DNA of 64,000 nt from Leucothrix arctica (GCF_003172895.1 NZ_QGKL01000019.1:1-64000); one strand, 5' to 3'; positions 25,184 to 35,366 are shown, numbered from the stretch's first letter. Program-made: numbers and translations. Notes: generated from the sequence alone by a model not told the origin.

Positions 25184-26159
25184 ATGATTAAGCAGTTAAC
25201 TACACTGAGCATGTTAGTGTTATTACTCAATGGCTGCGCGCTAAATGCAGTGCCTAAGCAGCCAGTGTCAGTGAGTAGCTTAGCGACTGCTTATGATTAC
25301 CAATTGCTAGACCCTGAGTATCGTCCTATTTCCTTAGCTCAAATGACCGCGGCTGCCTCAAAAGCGGATGTCGTGTTTATTGGCGAGTACCACGGCAACC
25401 ATGCTTCTCACTTACTGCAAGCTGAGTTACTAGCAGCGCCCGATGATTTTGTCGATGGAGCAGTTTGAGCGCGATCAGCAAGAAATCCTCGACTTATACC
25501 TCGACAATAAAATCGGTGAACGCCACCTCATCACTAAAGCTCCAACATGGAATAACTACAAAGCCAGCTATCGACCACTTGTTGAGTATGCTAAACAACA
25601 TAAGATGCCTGTTATCGCAGCCAACGCACCCGGCGATATTATTCGCTGTATCGGTAAAACAGGGAGTAAGTACTTAGATAAACTGCCCGCTAAAAAGAGG
25701 CAACTTGTCGCAGCAGAAGCGTTTATTGACGTTGACGGCTATTCAGATAAGTTTTTTGGCGTAATGGGTCTAACGGGACATGTAAAAACGACTAGTCGCC
25801 TCTATCAAAGCTATCAAGCACAGTTGGCGCGTGATAACACGATGGCCGAGTCGATTAACCAAGCATTGAAACAATCACCAAATGCTCAGGTGATACACCT
25901 CAATGGGAGTTTTCATAGTGCTGATCACTTGGGTACGGTGGGTGCATTAAAGCGTTTAAACCCAGCGATTAATGTTGTTGTGATCACGCCCGTTCATACG
26001 GGGCAATTGGTTGACTACAAGAAAAAGCATCAACTAAAGAATGACTATTTTTACTTATTAAACCAGCAGCCAAAAGACTTTGTGAGTGTGAAGAATATGA
26101 AAGTAGCGCATAAGGCTATGTTTGCTAAGTCGGCAGAAAAGGCTAAGTTGTGTGAGTAA
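25184..26159 (+). pseudogene. ChaN-family heme-binding lipoprotein, frameshifted
   Basis: The first frame (25184-25468) encodes a lipoprotein signal ending LLNGC (Cys about 18) and FIGEYHGNHASH, the start of a ChaN/DUF399 domain. The second frame (from about 25441 to 26159) continues with ILSMEQFERDQQEILDLYLD and KMPVIAANAPGDIIR, exactly the next ChaN block. One base too many near CGCCCGATG separates them, so a 90-residue truncated lipoprotein would be made unless the frame is restored. Homologues bind heme and take part in iron uptake. It may be a recent pseudogene or a sequence error. Confidence 0.8.
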
Positions 26160-26179
26160 TAGCAACGAATAAGATAAAA

Positions 26180-26653
26180 TTACACCTCGACGCTATTCCC
26201 TAAGCTCAATAACAAGTCTCTGTCCAAGTTAGACGCCATTTTTGCGCCTATCTTTAAAAACTGAGTAAGTTCGTCATCGCTTATCCCTGCTTTCATGCCT
26301 GCTAGCATCTTTAAGTCTGAAGCTTCTAAAAGCTTAAAGCACTCCACGCCCTTTTTCGTCAACGTTAACAGCTGACTGCGCTTATCGTCGGGGTTCGGTG
26401 CTTTTGAGACTAGCTCCTGCTTGACTAACTGCTTTAACAATCGCGTTATTTGCGCTTTATCCTTTCTAAAATAAATGGCAAGTGCGTTAGGTGTGCAGTT
26501 TTCAACAGTGTGAATATTGCGCAAAACCACAAAGTGAGACGGACATAAATCCAAATCCAAGTCTTTCATCGCGTGAGTCATCGACTTTTTCAAGCTACCG
26601 ACTATTTGAATAAAGGTATTTTGTAACTCTAATTCGTAATTAATCATTTTCAC
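26180..26653 (-). CDS. MarR-family transcriptional regulator
   Basis: A 157-residue winged-helix repressor. The DNA-binding part is ALAIYFRKDKAQITRLLKQLVKQELVSKAPNPDDKR in two pieces, with the wing KRSQLLTLTKKG typical of MarR. N- and C-terminal helices (about 5-30, 120-150) make the dimer. Its targets are not evident: the frameshifted ChaN gene converges on it from one side and glgC is codirectional upstream. The ligand is unknown. Confidence 0.85.
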   Translation of the reverse strand: MKMINYELELQNTFIQIVGSLKKSMTHAMKDLDLDLCPSHFVVLRNIHTVENCTPNALAIYFRKDKAQITRLLKQLVKQELVSKAPNPDDKRSQLLTLTKKGVECFKLLEASDLKMLAGMKAGISDDELTQFLKIGAKMASNLDRDLLLSLGNSVEV

Positions 26654-26781
26654 CCCTTTAACTAGTTATCCTGTCTACTAGGTTAGCTAAAGTTCTCACT
26701 GTAAGTAGTTGATAATATCAACTCTATCTCATAATTAAATACCGTGCTATCTCACACGGTATTTAATTCTTCACATATACA

Positions 26782-28041
26782 CTAGTCGTCGAGCGCTGCG
26801 ATCATGGCTTTTGTGATCAAGCAAATGCCACCTTCGGTACGTCTAAAGCGCTTGGCATCTAACTCAGCGTCTTCACCGACCACCAGCCCTTCAGGGATCT
26901 CAACGTCACGGTCAATCACAACATTGGTCAAGCGAGCATGGCGATTAATCACCACATAAGGCATCGCAATCACTCCTGTCAACACGGAGTAAGACCGAGC
27001 ACGTACACCTGTGAAGAACAAACAACGCTCGATCTGTGCACCAGAGATAATGCAACCACCAGACACCATAGATGAGATAGCGTTACCACGACGCCCCTCC
27101 TCGTTATGAATAAACTTAGCGGGTGGGGTTAACTCAGAGTACGTCCAAATAGGCCAACTTTGATCATAAATATCAAGCTCAGGCACGAAGTCAGTCAGAT
27201 CAATATTGGCTTGCCAAAACGCATCAATCGTACCCACATCACGCCAGTAAGGCTTAGGCTCAAACTCACTACGCACACATGAGCGACTAAATGGGTGAGC
27301 ATATACCTTACCCTTTTTGACTAAGTCAGGGATGATATCGTGCCCAAAGTCGTGGGTAGAGTCAGGATCTGCCGCATCCTTGCGGAGTAACTCAAACAAA
27401 AATTGCGCTTCAAAGACATAAATACCCATACTCGCCAAAGCTTGGTCTGGGTCATTGGGCATTGCTGGTGGGTTTTCTGGCTTCTCGACAAAATCTAGCA
27501 CGAGATCATTTTCATCAACACTCATCACACCAAAGCCACTCGCTTCTGAGCGAGGTACTTCAATGCACCCTACCGTCACGTCAGCACCACTTTGTACGTG
27601 CTGATGAATCATTAACGAGTAGTCTTGTTTGTAAATATGATCACCCGCGAGAATAAGTACGTATTTGATATTATAATCTTCAATAATATCAATATTTTGA
27701 GTGACAGCGTCTGCAGTACCTTTGTACCAGTTATTGTCATCCATACGCTGTGATGCGGGTAAAATATCGAGTGATTCATTGCGCTCTGCGCGAAAGAAAC
27801 TCCAACCCCGCTGTAGGTGGCGGATCAGGCTGTGGGCTTTGTATTGCGTCGCAACACCGATACGTTTAATGCCGGAATTGACTGCGTTTGATAGGGCAAA
27901 ATCAATGATTCTAGACTTACCACCAAAGTAAACGGCTGGCTTTACTCTTTTTGCGGTTAATTCCTGTAAGCGGCTGCCTCGTCCACCCGCTAAAACAAAC
28001 GCCATGGTTTGTTGTGCGACACGCTGAGACTCTGTTCTCAT
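26782..28041 (-). CDS. glgC: Glucose-1-phosphate adenylyltransferase
   Basis: A 419-residue ADP-glucose pyrophosphorylase that makes ADP-glucose from glucose-1-phosphate and ATP, the committing step of glycogen synthesis. The start [29 protein letters not shown] has the nucleotidyltransferase signature in two pieces, and [21 protein letters not shown] and [11 protein letters not shown] are diagnostic. The C-terminal left-handed beta helix (about 310-419) is present. Length is normal. No glgA, glgB or glgP lies within view, so it is separated from the rest of the pathway. Confidence 0.95.
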   Translation of the reverse strand: MRTESQRVAQQTMAFVLAGGRGSRLQELTAKRVKPAVYFGGKSRIIDFALSNAVNSGIKRIGVATQYKAHSLIRHLQRGWSFFRAERNESLDILPASQRMDDNNWYKGTADAVTQNIDIIEDYNIKYVLILAGDHIYKQDYSLMIHQHVQSGADVTVGCIEVPRSEASGFGVMSVDENDLVLDFVEKPENPPAMPNDPDQALASMGIYVFEAQFLFELLRKDAADPDSTHDFGHDIIPDLVKKGKVYAHPFSRSCVRSEFEPKPYWRDVGTIDAFWQANIDLTDFVPELDIYDQSWPIWTYSELTPPAKFIHNEEGRRGNAISSMVSGGCIISGAQIERCLFFTGVRARSYSVLTGVIAMPYVVINRHARLTNVVIDRDVEIPEGLVVGEDAELDAKRFRRTEGGICLITKAMIAALDD

Positions 28042-28433
28042 GCTTATCTCCTCCTTGTTAGATCCGACTAGTAACCAGCTCGGCTATAAATATTGCTGCT
28101 ACTTTGCATAGCAGTACAACCTCTAAAGCGCTTTATCTTGATCTATTGTCTTTCAATAATTCATAAGCTGTAGACACTTAAAGCATGAACTATGTACTTA
28201 CAATAACGCCTTTTTAACTGGGAAAACAACCACTAAAAAAGATTTTAAAAATATGTACGATTTTTATCTTTAATTACTAAAAAACAAGCTATTAGCCAGA
28301 AACAGCACAATTTCGTGGCATAAAGCCTACTGTAATTTTTAAAAACAAGTCACCCAACTTATATAGTTGATAAATCTTAAATTCCATAATAAGATATATA
28401 TATCTTAAAAAACGATAATTAAAAGAGACCACT
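28042..28433. other. Divergent intergenic region
   Basis: A gap of about 390 bases between glgC (minus) and the cytochrome gene (plus). It is AT-rich with several A and T runs, for example near 28240-28280 and 28390-28425, and must hold both promoters. I see no ORF, hairpin or repeat that I would name. Confidence 0.6.
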
Positions 28434-28904
28434 ATGAGACTTCTTACTTTTTCTGCCCTTCTTCTTTCAGCTGCTTTATCTGCTGGCTGCGCCAGTGAAG
28501 CCGAGAGCATTAACGATTCCAGCGCTGAAAAAGCACCCGAAGTAGTTAAAATGTCTCGTGGAAAAGAGGTTTACCAAACCAACTGTATCGCTTGCCATGT
28601 CAGTGAAGGTAAGCCGACTATTGCCCCGCCTATTTTTGCAGTAAAAAACCATGTTATGGATAAATACCCGGAGCGTGCAGATTTTGTAAAACGTGTTGCA
28701 GAGTGGATTAAAGCACCAGATGCAGACGATGTCATAATGCGTGGCGCTGTAGGAAAGTTTGGCCCAATGCCACCGTTAGCGCATCTCAGTGATGAGGATG
28801 CTAAGGCTGTAGCAGAATTTATATTCGATAGTGATATGGCGCTACCGGACTGGTATGCAAAGCACTATGAAGAAGAGCATGGTGAAGCACCAAAAGCTCA
28901 TTAA
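28434..28904 (+). CDS. Cytochrome c lipoprotein
   Basis: A 156-residue c-type cytochrome. The signal ends LSAGC, a lipobox with Cys at about 19, so the protein should be anchored to a membrane on the periplasmic side. The heme motif is CIACH (about 51-55), and the likely Met ligand lies in FGPMPPLAHLSD near residue 104. After the heme domain there is an acidic, His-containing tail (HYEEEHGE). It is a single gene with a downstream terminator. It may feed an oxidase or act as a redox shuttle; the partner is unknown. Confidence 0.85.
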   Translation: MRLLTFSALLLSAALSAGCASEAESINDSSAEKAPEVVKMSRGKEVYQTNCIACHVSEGKPTIAPPIFAVKNHVMDKYPERADFVKRVAEWIKAPDADDVIMRGAVGKFGPMPPLAHLSDEDAKAVAEFIFDSDMALPDWYAKHYEEEHGEAPKAH

Positions 28905-28926
28905 TTTAATAAGTTCTATTAATAAC

Positions 28927-28965
28927 AGCTCCGTCAGGCAAGGTCTTCCTTGACGAAGCTTTTTT
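28927..28965 (+). terminator. Rho-independent terminator after cytochrome
   Basis: AGCTCCGTCAGGCAAGG, TCTT and CCTTGACGAAGCT form a stem with two small mismatches, followed by TTTTT. It lies just after the cytochrome stop codon and before the convergent DUF1566 gene. Confidence 0.8.
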
Positions 28966-28988
28966 ACTTATTCCAACCGATCAATTAG

Positions 28989-29540
28989 TTATTGAGGAAG
29001 CTCTTCAATAGGCTCTAGAATAACGGCATCTTTAACCAAAAGAACCGATAGACGACTGTCACTTTTGAATACATTTCTCGAAACACCATCTTGAAATAAC
29101 GTCGCCCAAGCACGCCTGTTATCAACCTGACCTAAGTAAAGACGGTTAGGTGTTGACGACCATAACGTTGGAGAAATTGCTTCAATCGGAAATACGTTCA
29201 AGTTGATACTAGGGTTACCGCAAGAGTGCTCAACAATACTGCCAAGCTCCTTGATATTAGGTAAGCGCCAGCCTTCACTGACAGATTGAAGTGCGCCTTT
29301 CCAATTAACTGATATAGCATTGCCGTCGCACTGACTTAACTCAGTATTCCAGTTTTGACCTTCTAAACAACGCTTCCAAACAAGACCCGTTTTAGTGTCA
29401 AATGCTTGGTCATCGTTAATTTCAAAACGACTGCTCGGTGTCGTCACTTCAACGCTATCGTTACACATTTGTTCCGCATAACCCGTGTTGAAAGTGAGTG
29501 CTGCTAAAATTGCCACACTGATAGAATATAAAAACTTCAT
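28989..29540 (-). CDS. Secreted DUF1566 (Lcl C-terminal) protein
   Basis: A 183-residue exported protein with signal peptide (about 1-22, ending NTGYAEQ). Residues about 45-170 form a DUF1566/Lcl_C domain, a fold with many short beta strands: KTGLVWKRCLEGQNW, GWRLPNIKELGSIV and LWSSTPNR are its typical pieces. In Legionella the related domain is part of a collagen-like adhesin, so a surface or adhesion role is possible. The gene lies 15 bases after the larger DUF1566 gene, so the pair is one operon. Confidence 0.8.
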   Translation of the reverse strand: MKFLYSISVAILAALTFNTGYAEQMCNDSVEVTTPSSRFEINDDQAFDTKTGLVWKRCLEGQNWNTELSQCDGNAISVNWKGALQSVSEGWRLPNIKELGSIVEHSCGNPSINLNVFPIEAISPTLWSSTPNRLYLGQVDNRRAWATLFQDGVSRNVFKSDSRLSVLLVKDAVILEPIEELPQ

Positions 29541-29555
29541 GTCTTTTTCCTTTGC

Positions 29556-31031
29556 TTATTGCGGCAAGTTAACTATGTTAATACTAAGACTCGATAGTGG
29601 CTTGCTGACTAAGCGTACTGAACTAAGCGAAAATTTCGGATGTAGCGGGGTATGTCCATCATAAAAAGCGACGGCTTTTATGTAGTTGTCCAGAGAAAAA
29701 CCACTTGAACGAACGCTAATTGCTGACGTTGCATAAAGAGAATACGCCGTGTTCGGGAAGTAATCAGAGTCAATGGTCGGTACGCTACCATCGTAATTAA
29801 TAATCGACTGTAAGTCAGATGGGTTAGGTAACTCCCAATTACTGATACCACAATACGATTCAGCATTTACACGGTTTGTGTACGCCTCAGTATTACAGTA
29901 AGTCTCTGGTTGGCCATCAACATATCCAAAGCAACGGTTAGGGAGTGAAGCATGCCTCAGCGAACCCGGAGTAGCTCCGCCATTTTCTGAATCGTCAGTA
30001 TTGTAATAAGTATATTGATCATCTGCGCTATGTAAGCCAGCCGCACCAAAACCCGCTGACTGCCCTGCTTTGTTTTCCCAGATTAAGCCTGTCACATTAT
30101 CTTTAACGCATGACCACGTTGTCGCACTCGCATCTAAGCTTTCACCCGTAGCGCTTAACTTGGTAAAACTAAACCCTGAATGACCATCACTATCGTCATT
30201 ATCCGTAACATCACGACCACTAAGTGCATCTTGATTGGGTGGAATGATATCACCTTGCGCATCAGTCCCTGAGCAACTTGTCAGATCATTATTATGCTCA
30301 ACAACCTCACCTTCTGGGAAGTCCCCACAAAGCACTGTACCCGTATCATTAAGCTGTCCGATAATGACTTCTGAAGGCTCAGTCACGTTTACCGTTACTT
30401 TTGCTGCATTGGTTTGCCCCAACACATTCGTCATCACATACCAAAACTCGTCCGTTCCCGTATAACCAGTGTATGGCGTGTAGTAAAGCTCATCACCTTG
30501 TATAGCGATGCGACCCCAGCCGACAGAGCTAGTGTTTACGCTTTTAATGGTTAGACCAAGCCCCGTGTCATTAGACAATACATCAATTTTTATTGGCGTA
30601 TTGATCGTCGTATTAGCGCTGTCAGCAACCGACTGTGGCCAACCTTGTGATACTGGCTCACCCAAAATAACTTCTACTTTACCAGCGTTAGTGCGGCCAA
30701 TAGCATCTGTAAATACATACCAAAAACTGTCTGACTCAGGCCATGTATCAGGGGTACCTAGTTTGGTGTAGCTTACTGTTTGATTGTCAGGGTTAATGGT
30801 AATTTGACCGCCATTTGTACTCCACGCATTCACAGACGTTAGCGTTAAACCTGCGCCGATGTCGTTCTCAAGTACTGAAATAGTGATTGGCTGATTATCA
30901 GACGTTGTAGCAATATCTTTTATAGCAATCGGCCATTCCGCCGGTGCTTCTTCTGCACTAGCTGTCAGGGGTGCTAAACCACAGAGTGAAGTGAGTATTG
31001 CTCGACACAATACTTTCTTAAGTAGCCTCAT
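29556..31031 (-). CDS. Secreted protein with two Ig-like repeats and DUF1566 domain
   Basis: A 491-residue exported protein with signal peptide (about 1-26, ending TASAEEA). Residues about 35-130 and 131-225 are two tandem repeats of a cadherin-like Ig fold (ISVLENDIGAGLTLTSVNAW versus IDVLSNDTGLGLTIKSVNTS, each ending in a FWYV-x-T stretch). Residues about 225-490 carry a DUF1566 domain with TGLIWENKAGQSAG, NWELPNPSDLQSII and LYATSAISVRSS. Cell-surface adhesion or matrix binding is a reasonable guess. It is upstream of a second DUF1566 gene in the same operon. Confidence 0.8.
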   Translation of the reverse strand: MRLLKKVLCRAILTSLCGLAPLTASAEEAPAEWPIAIKDIATTSDNQPITISVLENDIGAGLTLTSVNAWSTNGGQITINPDNQTVSYTKLGTPDTWPESDSFWYVFTDAIGRTNAGKVEVILGEPVSQGWPQSVADSANTTINTPIKIDVLSNDTGLGLTIKSVNTSSVGWGRIAIQGDELYYTPYTGYTGTDEFWYVMTNVLGQTNAAKVTVNVTEPSEVIIGQLNDTGTVLCGDFPEGEVVEHNNDLTSCSGTDAQGDIIPPNQDALSGRDVTDNDDSDGHSGFSFTKLSATGESLDASATTWSCVKDNVTGLIWENKAGQSAGFGAAGLHSADDQYTYYNTDDSENGGATPGSLRHASLPNRCFGYVDGQPETYCNTEAYTNRVNAESYCGISNWELPNPSDLQSIINYDGSVPTIDSDYFPNTAYSLYATSAISVRSSGFSLDNYIKAVAFYDGHTPLHPKFSLSSVRLVSKPLSSLSINIVNLPQ

Positions 31032-31179
31032 AGTAACGCCTTTGATTAATAATTCGGGGGTGTACTTTGAGACAATACTATTGAAGCAACTTTTACGTCG
31101 TAGGGGTAAATACCAAAGGTATGGTGAGACTGACTAGAGGTGATGGCTGATTATTTAATTATCTAGAAATACATACCGC

Positions 31180-31602
31180 TTATGCTTTTCTATAGATGAG
31201 CCGATAGACCACATTTAGCTCTTCATAAAACTCAAAACCTAGTCGCATATAAAAGTTATACGCAGCCGTATTAGACTTGAATACACACAGTTTTATTGTC
31301 TTTAGAGGTGTTGATTCAGCAACAGTCATTAGGTGCCTCATGATCGATGAGCCAAGACCTTGAGATTGGTATTCTGGCAAGATTTGCAGATCGTATAAAT
31401 ACAGATGTCTTTCCCTAAAAGCATAAGCAAAGAAACCAGCAACCGCACCTTCTCTTGTAATATGAAAGTGCTCAATAGTAGCTAATAATTCGTAGCGCTT
31501 CTGCCGCTTCCATTCTAAGTCATTCTCTTGGTAATACCCGAGCATGAGTTGCTCAGATATATTGAGGGATGTTTCGAAGTCATTGCTTGGGATGAAGCTC
31601 AT
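31180..31602 (-). CDS. GNAT-family N-acetyltransferase
   Basis: A 140-residue GNAT enzyme. Motif A is LQILPEYQSQGLGSSIMRHLM, with the QSQGLG acetyl-CoA loop, and the end NFYMRLGFEFYEEL is motif B. Residues about 50-75 form the central strands. Length and motifs are complete. The substrate cannot be predicted; it stands alone between a secreted-protein operon and the 8-oxoguanine deaminase gene. Confidence 0.85.
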   Translation of the reverse strand: MSFIPSNDFETSLNISEQLMLGYYQENDLEWKRQKRYELLATIEHFHITREGAVAGFFAYAFRERHLYLYDLQILPEYQSQGLGSSIMRHLMTVAESTPLKTIKLCVFKSNTAAYNFYMRLGFEFYEELNVVYRLIYRKA

Positions 31603-31717
31603 GAACCTGACCTTAAATCAAAGAGATTCAGCCAAAGCTATTACTATTAAACTACACTTATAACTTAATCTTAAATATAGATACTAATGATTTTCATTAA
31701 CTACTTATCAATAATGA

Positions 31718-33070
31718 TCAACCATTTACCAAAATCTTAGCCAACTCGTTATGCCTTGATACCAACAGTCCCAAATCAACCGTCGTCAAACGCCCTTCAT
31801 CAACCACCACTTTGCCATTCACAATGCTGTAATTCACCGTCGGCGTAGCGCAGAAAATCAATGCCGCCAGAGGGTCATGCAAACCACCTGCAAAACCAAT
31901 CGCATTCAAATCATAAGCAATAATGTCAGCACTCATACCCGGTGCAAGATAACCAATATCATCACGGTTTAACACGCTCGCACTACCCCGAGTCGCAACA
32001 GTTAACGCTTCACGCGCTGTCATCGCTGCTGGGCCAAAACCGACACGTTGCAGTAGCATCGCTTGACGCGCTTCCGACATCATATGGCCACTGTCATTTG
32101 ACGCACTACCATCAACACCCAACCCAACTTTGACACCAGCATCCAACATCTTACGTATAGGAGCAATACCCGACGCTAAGCGCATGTTAGAACAAGGACA
32201 ATGCGCGACACCTGTGCCTGTGCGACTAAACAATTCAATCCCATGATCATCCAACTGTACGCAGTGCGCATGCCAAACGTCTTCACCTACCCAACCTAAG
32301 TCATCAACATATTCTGCGGGCGTCATGCCGAACTTTTCTTTACTGTAAGCAATGTCGTTGGCGTTTTCTGCAAGGTGTGTATGCAAACCAACCTTGTATT
32401 CACGGGCTAATAACGCAGCGTCACGCATTAACTCTCGGCTGACCGAAAATGGCGAGCATGGCGCAACACCAACACGTGTCATCGCATGTCGGTTTGCATC
32501 GTGATAACTCTCAATCACACGCTGAGTGTCTTTCAAAATAGCCGCTTCGTTTTCTACCAAATGGTCAGGCGGTAAGCCACCGTCACTCTCCCCGACACTC
32601 ATGCTCCCTCGACACGCATGAAAGCGCATTCCGATAGTTTCAGCGGCTTCAATACTATCGTCTAGCGTACATCCGTTAGGGTAAATGTATAAGTGATCGC
32701 TTGAGGTCGTACAGCCTGACAGTAGTAATTCTGCCATTGCCGTTTGAGTCGATACATTAATCATCTCAGGCGTTAAGCCACCCCAAATCGGGTATAGGGT
32801 TTGCAGCCATGTGAACAGCTCCGCATCTTGCGCCAACGGTACTGCACGGGTCAGACTTTGATACATGTGGTGGTGGGTATTGATCAACCCCGGCAAAACA
32901 ACATGGTCAGTCATGTCGATGACTTGATCAGCCTCTTGCGGTAAATCATTGGTTTTACCAACCTGCTCGATCACGTTGTCACGAATGAAAATCGAGCCTT
33001 GGCTAATCTCTCGTTGCTCATTATCGAAGGTAGCAACAAGCTCTGCGTTCTTTAAAAGTAGTGTCGACAT
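31718..33070 (-). CDS. 8-oxoguanine deaminase
   Basis: A 450-residue amidohydrolase that deaminates 8-oxoguanine to urate. Metal ligands are visible in GLINTHHHMYQS (HxH), GLHTHLAENAND, AHCVQLDDH and GLGVDGSASND, as in the guanine-deaminase/AtzA branch. The insertion SSDHLYIYPNG is characteristic of the 8-oxoguanine subgroup. The urate produced would enter the PuuD pathway encoded 7 kb away, so this is a feeder gene. It is followed (upstream strand order) by a VOC gene, 31 bases before its own start, which may share the transcript. Confidence 0.85.
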   Translation of the reverse strand: MSTLLLKNAELVATFDNEQREISQGSIFIRDNVIEQVGKTNDLPQEADQVIDMTDHVVLPGLINTHHHMYQSLTRAVPLAQDAELFTWLQTLYPIWGGLTPEMINVSTQTAMAELLLSGCTTSSDHLYIYPNGCTLDDSIEAAETIGMRFHACRGSMSVGESDGGLPPDHLVENEAAILKDTQRVIESYHDANRHAMTRVGVAPCSPFSVSRELMRDAALLAREYKVGLHTHLAENANDIAYSKEKFGMTPAEYVDDLGWVGEDVWHAHCVQLDDHGIELFSRTGTGVAHCPCSNMRLASGIAPIRKMLDAGVKVGLGVDGSASNDSGHMMSEARQAMLLQRVGFGPAAMTAREALTVATRGSASVLNRDDIGYLAPGMSADIIAYDLNAIGFAGGLHDPLAALIFCATPTVNYSIVNGKVVVDEGRLTTVDLGLLVSRHNELAKILVNG

Positions 33071-33101
33071 GATTAGCCTTTTTTAAGAATTCTTTGGAGG
33101 T

Positions 33102-33512
33102 TTAATTATACTCATAAAGCTCAAGCGGCAAGCCATCTGGATCACTGAAAAAGGTATATTTTTTGCCTGTATATTCATCCACTCTTATCGGCTCAACAGC
33201 CACGCCACTGGCCACCAAATGATCAGCAAACTCCTCTACCGATTCAATAACAAACGCCAAGTGCCGCAAGCCCCTCGCCTCAGGGTAACTAGGTCTTTCA
33301 GGGCAACCTTGAAACGAAAACAACTCAATCTGGTTTCCATTGGGCAATTCAAGGTCTAACTTGTAAGAGTCTCGTGCTGCACGATAGTTTTCTGCAATTA
33401 CCTTTAACCCCAATACCTCAGTATAGAAATGCTTAGACACTTCATAATCAGAACAAATAATGGCCGCATGATGAATACCTAATAGCTTGTTATTCGGCGA
33501 TGACAGAGACAT
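33102..33512 (-). CDS. VOC-family protein, GloA2/YaeR-like
   Basis: A 136-residue glyoxalase/bleomycin-resistance fold protein. It starts LLGIHHAAIICSDYEVSKHFYTEVLG, has GLRHLAFVIESVEEF in the second half and ends FFSDPDGLPLELYEYN, giving the paired beta-alpha-beta modules of the VOC superfamily. The His, His and Glu ligands expected for a metal site are present. The exact reaction is unknown; similarity is closest to YaeR-type lactoylglutathione-lyase-like proteins. It is likely cotranscribed with 8-oxoguanine deaminase. Confidence 0.85.
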   Translation of the reverse strand: MSLSSPNNKLLGIHHAAIICSDYEVSKHFYTEVLGLKVIAENYRAARDSYKLDLELPNGNQIELFSFQGCPERPSYPEARGLRHLAFVIESVEEFADHLVASGVAVEPIRVDEYTGKKYTFFSDPDGLPLELYEYN

Positions 33513-33570
33513 ATTGAAAACTCCAACTAAATTTCAGTGGTTAGAAAATTAACATACAAACTCGGTTACA

Positions 33571-35355
33571 TTGAGTCAAAAGAATAACTACTATAGACCG
33601 ATGGACATTCTTATACGTGAATATGGTCGGATAATCTGGCAAAAACGCTTAGCAGCTTTCTTCATACTACTGGGTATTACGGGCGCTATTGGGTTGGATA
33701 TTTTAACCCCGCTAATCTACAAAAATATCGCTAATGGATTGGCGCAGCCATTCACGCCTGAAATCCGCACAATGCTGATAGAAAACCTCATGTGGTTAGG
33801 TGGCATTTTCATTGTTGTCTGGCTCTGTTGGCGACTGGTTGAATTTAGCGTCATACCATTACTAGCTGGCGGCATGAAGATGCTAGACAAGCGCTGCTTC
33901 AATGTATTACTCAAACAACGCTACTCTTTTTTTGAGAGCAACTTCTCAGGAAGCATGGTTAAGCAGGCTGGCCGTTTTGTAAAGTCCTTCGAAACGATTA
34001 TTGACTGGTTACTGTTTCAGTTATTCAGCAACTTACTGTCTATCACCCTCGCCTTTGTGGTTTTCTGGTATCAACAGCCAGAGTTTGCGTTGTACTTCCT
34101 TGCCTGGGCCGTCATTTTTATTAGTTGGAGTGTCGGCTTTTCTATTTGGAAATTGAAGTTTGATAAGCGCGTAGCCGAGTGGGACTCTAAAATTGGCGGC
34201 GCATTTTCTGACAGTATCAGCAATATATTTATCGTTAAAAGCTTTGCGTTAGAGCGTGAAGAGCAATCAAAGGTCAATCACTTTGCCGACGAGACCTTTT
34301 TAAAACGTCGTACTGCTTGGACAATGATGTTTATATCATTTGCCGTACAAGGGATTTTGGCGTTTTCAATCGAGTTGATTCTGATCTACTTAATGATTGG
34401 TAAATGGGAGTCAGGGGCATTCGAGATCGGTGTATTTGTGCTGTTTCAGGCTATTCTAATCAAGCTAATCCATAGCTTGTGGGACTTTGGTCGTAACTTC
34501 CAACGCTTCTTTAGTGCCTTGGCCGATGCCAGTGAAATGGCTGAAGTATTCCGCAATACCGAGCTAGATGTCGACGAGAACCAAACAGCCGCTCACCGCA
34601 TCAATAGTGGTCATATTCGTTTTGAACAGCTTAACTTTAATTACTTAGGCGCTTCTGGTCAGTCAGGTGGCTTATTTAAAGGCTTCAATTTAGACATTAA
34701 AGCAGGCGAAAAGGTCGCCCTAGTTGGGCACTCAGGCTCAGGGAAAACGTCTTTGACGAAGTTACTGTTTCGTTTTATCGAGCCTCAAAATGGCAAGATC
34801 AGCATCGACGGAAACGACGTGCAAGACTTCACGCTAGAATCATTACGGACACAAATATCACTGATTCCTCAGCAGCCTGAGTTATTTCACCGCAGCATCC
34901 GCGACAATATCGCGCTGGGTAAAAACATCAGCGACGAGAAAATATTGGATGTACTTAACAAGGCTGGCGCATTGGAGTTTGTTGAGGCGATGCCTAACAA
35001 GCTAGATACCATGGTCGGTGAGCGTGGAGTCAAGTTATCGGGTGGTGAAAAGCAGCGGGTAGCGATTGCCAGAGCCTTTTTGGATGATGCAAAAGTGGTG
35101 GTGTTAGATGAAGCAACCAGTGCTTTAGACTCAATTACAGAGCAAGCGATACAGCAAGCTCTGTTTAAATTGATTGAGGGTAAAACGTCGATAGTCATTG
35201 CGCACAGACTATCGACTATTTTGCGTATGGACCGCATTATTGTTCTTGATCACGGTGAAATCATCGAACAAGGAACGCACCAAGAGCTACTGCAAAAACA
35301 AGGTCGTTATTACCTAATGTGGCAACACCAAAGTGGTGAGTTTATTGGTAGCTAA
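33571..35355 (+). CDS. ABC exporter, fused permease-ATPase
   Basis: A 594-residue half-transporter of the MsbA/lipid or multidrug exporter type. Residues about 20-330 contain six hydrophobic helices, including an intracellular region with RVAEWDSKIGGAFSDSISNIFIVK. Residues about 345-590 are the ATPase: Walker A in GHSGSGKTSLTKL, signature [14 protein letters not shown], Walker [14 protein letters not shown] and H-loop IAHRLSTILRM. The annotated start is TTG; ATG at 33601 is an alternative. It would dimerise to export a hydrophobic substrate that is not identifiable. A single gene, divergent from the VOC gene. Confidence 0.9.
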   Translation: MSQKNNYYRPMDILIREYGRIIWQKRLAAFFILLGITGAIGLDILTPLIYKNIANGLAQPFTPEIRTMLIENLMWLGGIFIVVWLCWRLVEFSVIPLLAGGMKMLDKRCFNVLLKQRYSFFESNFSGSMVKQAGRFVKSFETIIDWLLFQLFSNLLSITLAFVVFWYQQPEFALYFLAWAVIFISWSVGFSIWKLKFDKRVAEWDSKIGGAFSDSISNIFIVKSFALEREEQSKVNHFADETFLKRRTAWTMMFISFAVQGILAFSIELILIYLMIGKWESGAFEIGVFVLFQAILIKLIHSLWDFGRNFQRFFSALADASEMAEVFRNTELDVDENQTAAHRINSGHIRFEQLNFNYLGASGQSGGLFKGFNLDIKAGEKVALVGHSGSGKTSLTKLLFRFIEPQNGKISIDGNDVQDFTLESLRTQISLIPQQPELFHRSIRDNIALGKNISDEKILDVLNKAGALEFVEAMPNKLDTMVGERGVKLSGGEKQRVAIARAFLDDAKVVVLDEATSALDSITEQAIQQALFKLIEGKTSIVIAHRLSTILRMDRIIVLDHGEIIEQGTHQELLQKQGRYYLMWQHQSGEFIGS

Positions 35356-35366
35356 TGCGAGAACGA

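Noticed and set aside
26782-28041. Glycogen operon
   Set aside because: Only glgC is present; no glgA, glgB, glgP or glgX flanks it in this window.
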